From Bacteroidota bacterium (GTDB lineage Bacteria; Bacteroidota; Ignavibacteria; Ignavibacteriales; Melioribacteraceae): a stretch of 64,000 nt of DNA. The stretch spans positions 416,527-480,526 of the forward strand of contig JAHISV010000005.1 in assembly GCA_018818065.1 (NCBI GenBank), written 5' to 3'. The translations under genes were made by a program, and so were the position numbers. Shown here one piece after another: positions 62,910 to 64,000 of this stretch (positions are counted from its first letter, which is position 1; every line of letters begins with the position of its first letter). The notes under the pieces are model-generated. The model ran no database searches, was not told the origin of the DNA, and saw nothing but the letters and a program-made list of their open reading frames with translations.

Positions 62910-64000
62910 TTATTTGATTAATGACATTTTTTTAATATTGATATACTCGCCTGCTTTAAATACATAGAAATAAACTCCATCGGCTAAACTATTTCCTTCG
63001 AATCGTGTTTCAAATTCTCCTGCCGGACAATACCCGTTTTCAAGAATTGCAACTTTTCTGCCCAAAATGTCATATACGCTTAAGTTAATCCACTCAGGTT
63101 TCGAAAGTTTGTACTTGATTATCGTGCCGGGATTAAAAGGATTTGGATAATTTTGATACAGCTTAAAGTTTTTTGGTAATTCAAAGGTAAGTTCATTCCC
63201 GACAGGTTCAGTGGTAACGAATGAAAATGCCTGGCTCCACTCACTTGTGCCGGCAGGACTAACTGATTGCGCGCGCCAGAAATATTCTGTTTGGATTTCA
63301 AGTGTATCCGGTATAAAAATGGAGGTCATGGAAATATCAGTTCCGTTAAAAACCGTAGAGGAAAAATCATTTACTTTTGATAGCTGCACATTATATGAAG
63401 TAGCACTGATTGCTTGTTGCCATTCCAACTTTAAAAATATTATTGGTAATCCCTGTTCGTTGTCTTCAGGTTGCATGAGCACGGGGGGATCAGGTAATGG
63501 TGCAAATGCTGCGTATTGATTGGAAATAAAATCTCCGGCTGGTTTGTTCCTGATTGAGAAGGTTCGCATTTGTCCAAAACCCTGCTCCCAATTGAAGTCA
63601 CTGGCTATTTGAAAGTCCCATAAAAATGTACCTTCAATAAGATTGTCGTTTGCTGAGTTTATAGTAAAAAAGGATTCCAGTATATTCTTCTGCTGTTCTT
63701 GCCCGTCATCCAGGGTGTTCTGATCATCATCAATAAATATAAATGGTGTAAATTCGTCGGCGGCAGCATTGAAAACAGAATTAACGACGTCGACATATCC
63801 AAACTCTAGAAAGTAAACAGCTTTACCCGGGTTGTTTGTTTTAAGGGGAGTAAGGTAAGTGTCAAATATTTCACTCCACTTGCTTTCCAATTCACTTATT
63901 GTCATTACTCTGCCGGGTTCAGCGTCAGCAAGTTGGAAGTATGCGCTTATCCCAATTACATCAAGACCCACATCCTCCCAAATATGAGAAGTTGACTCGC
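62910..64000 (-). CDS. Surface protein with hydrolase-like part, Fn3-like domain and Type IX sorting domain (partial)
   Basis: The frame is open past the right edge (in-frame residues ESTSHIWEDV precede the GTG-like codon at 63971), so the true start lies outside; at least 363 residues are present. The first visible part (VIGISAYFQLADAEP, WSEIFDTYLTPLKTNNPGKA, VYFLEFGYVD) resembles the C-terminal half of a TIM-barrel glycosidase of the GH113 type. A fibronectin III-like domain (about PDPPVLMQPEDNEQGLP onward) follows. The end is a Type IX sorting domain (LYQNYPNPFNPGTIIKYKL to YINIKKMSLIK). The sorting domain is certain; hydrolase identity is tentative. Confidence 0.75.
   Translation of the reverse strand, partial: ESTSHIWEDVGLDVIGISAYFQLADAEPGRVMTISELESKWSEIFDTYLTPLKTNNPGKAVYFLEFGYVDVVNSVFNAAADEFTPFIFIDDDQNTLDDGQEQQKNILESFFTINSANDNLIEGTFLWDFQIASDFNWEQGFGQMRTFSIRNKPAGDFISNQYAAFAPLPDPPVLMQPEDNEQGLPIIFLKLEWQQAISATSYNVQLSKVNDFSSTVFNGTDISMTSIFIPDTLEIQTEYFWRAQSVSPAGTSEWSQAFSFVTTEPVGNELTFELPKNFKLYQNYPNPFNPGTIIKYKLSKPEWINLSVYDILGRKVAILENGYCPAGEFETRFEGNSLADGVYFYVFKAGEYINIKKMSLIK

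Noticed and set aside
1-64000. CRISPR arrays or phage genes
   Set aside because: I saw no regularly spaced direct repeats and no integrase, capsid or tail genes.

Overview
The window looks like a chromosomal segment of an AT-rich Bacteroidota/Ignavibacteriota-type bacterium (an Ignavibacterium/Melioribacter-like lineage is my best guess). The reasons are three proteins ending in the Type IX secretion sorting domain with the NYPNPFNP motif, two TonB-dependent receptors, several small outer-membrane barrels, and a tRNA promoter of the Bacteroidota TTG-N20-TAnnTTTG type. The taxonomy is inference; no rRNA is present.

Layout. (1) 1-4504, minus strand: a methylmalonyl-CoA module with MeaB GTPase, epimerase and a four-subunit sodium-pumping methylmalonyl-CoA decarboxylase; its beta subunit runs off the left edge. 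The heterodimeric mutase sits separately at 19316-23639. Together they form the succinyl-CoA to propionyl-CoA route, or its reverse. (2) 4745-9192: a surface metalloprotease, a DUF6438 lipoprotein, and an operon of a CX4CH lipoprotein, a YceI protein and a DUF5777 barrel. (3) 9238-15281: an S9 peptidase and a single-chain PurL. (4) 15291-19050: an overlapping OLD-family nuclease and UvrD-like helicase pair with the architecture of the Gabija anti-phage system. (5) 23802-27276: tRNA-Asn with promoter and terminator, a cold-shock protein, a small barrel and a chemoreceptor. (6) 27277-28250: a gene-free stretch holding a candidate structured RNA. (7) 28251-34435: a Wzi-like barrel, a TonB-dependent receptor and a DPP-IV-like peptidase. 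(8) 34519-40236: signalling genes (PAS/GAF histidine kinase, RsbW-like kinase, Sel1 protein, PP2C phosphatase). (9) 40692-44349: cytochrome c maturation ccmC-D-E-F, with a cysteine-type CcmE. (10) 44658-56640: mixed genes including an acyl-CoA ligase, a surface cytochrome-like protein, a 112-bp inverted-repeat element, hemerythrin, M3 peptidase, a DHOD-like oxidoreductase, a PLP desulfhydrase and an ABC-F protein behind a tiny leader-like frame. (11) 57049-62877: a TonB-dependent receptor followed by a YfiR-fused histidine kinase, a receiver-histidine kinase and a small membrane protein. (12) 62910-64000: the C-terminal part of another surface-sorted protein.

How it fits together: the genes suggest a heterotroph that ferments or respires through propionate, breaks down peptides and glycans at its surface, and makes c-type cytochromes. 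The best candidates for something new are the receptor/YfiR-kinase/receiver-kinase cluster, the structured RNA near 27.5 kb, the leader frame in front of the ABC-F gene, and the CX4CH/YceI/DUF5777 operon. The Gabija-like pair is a known type of system.
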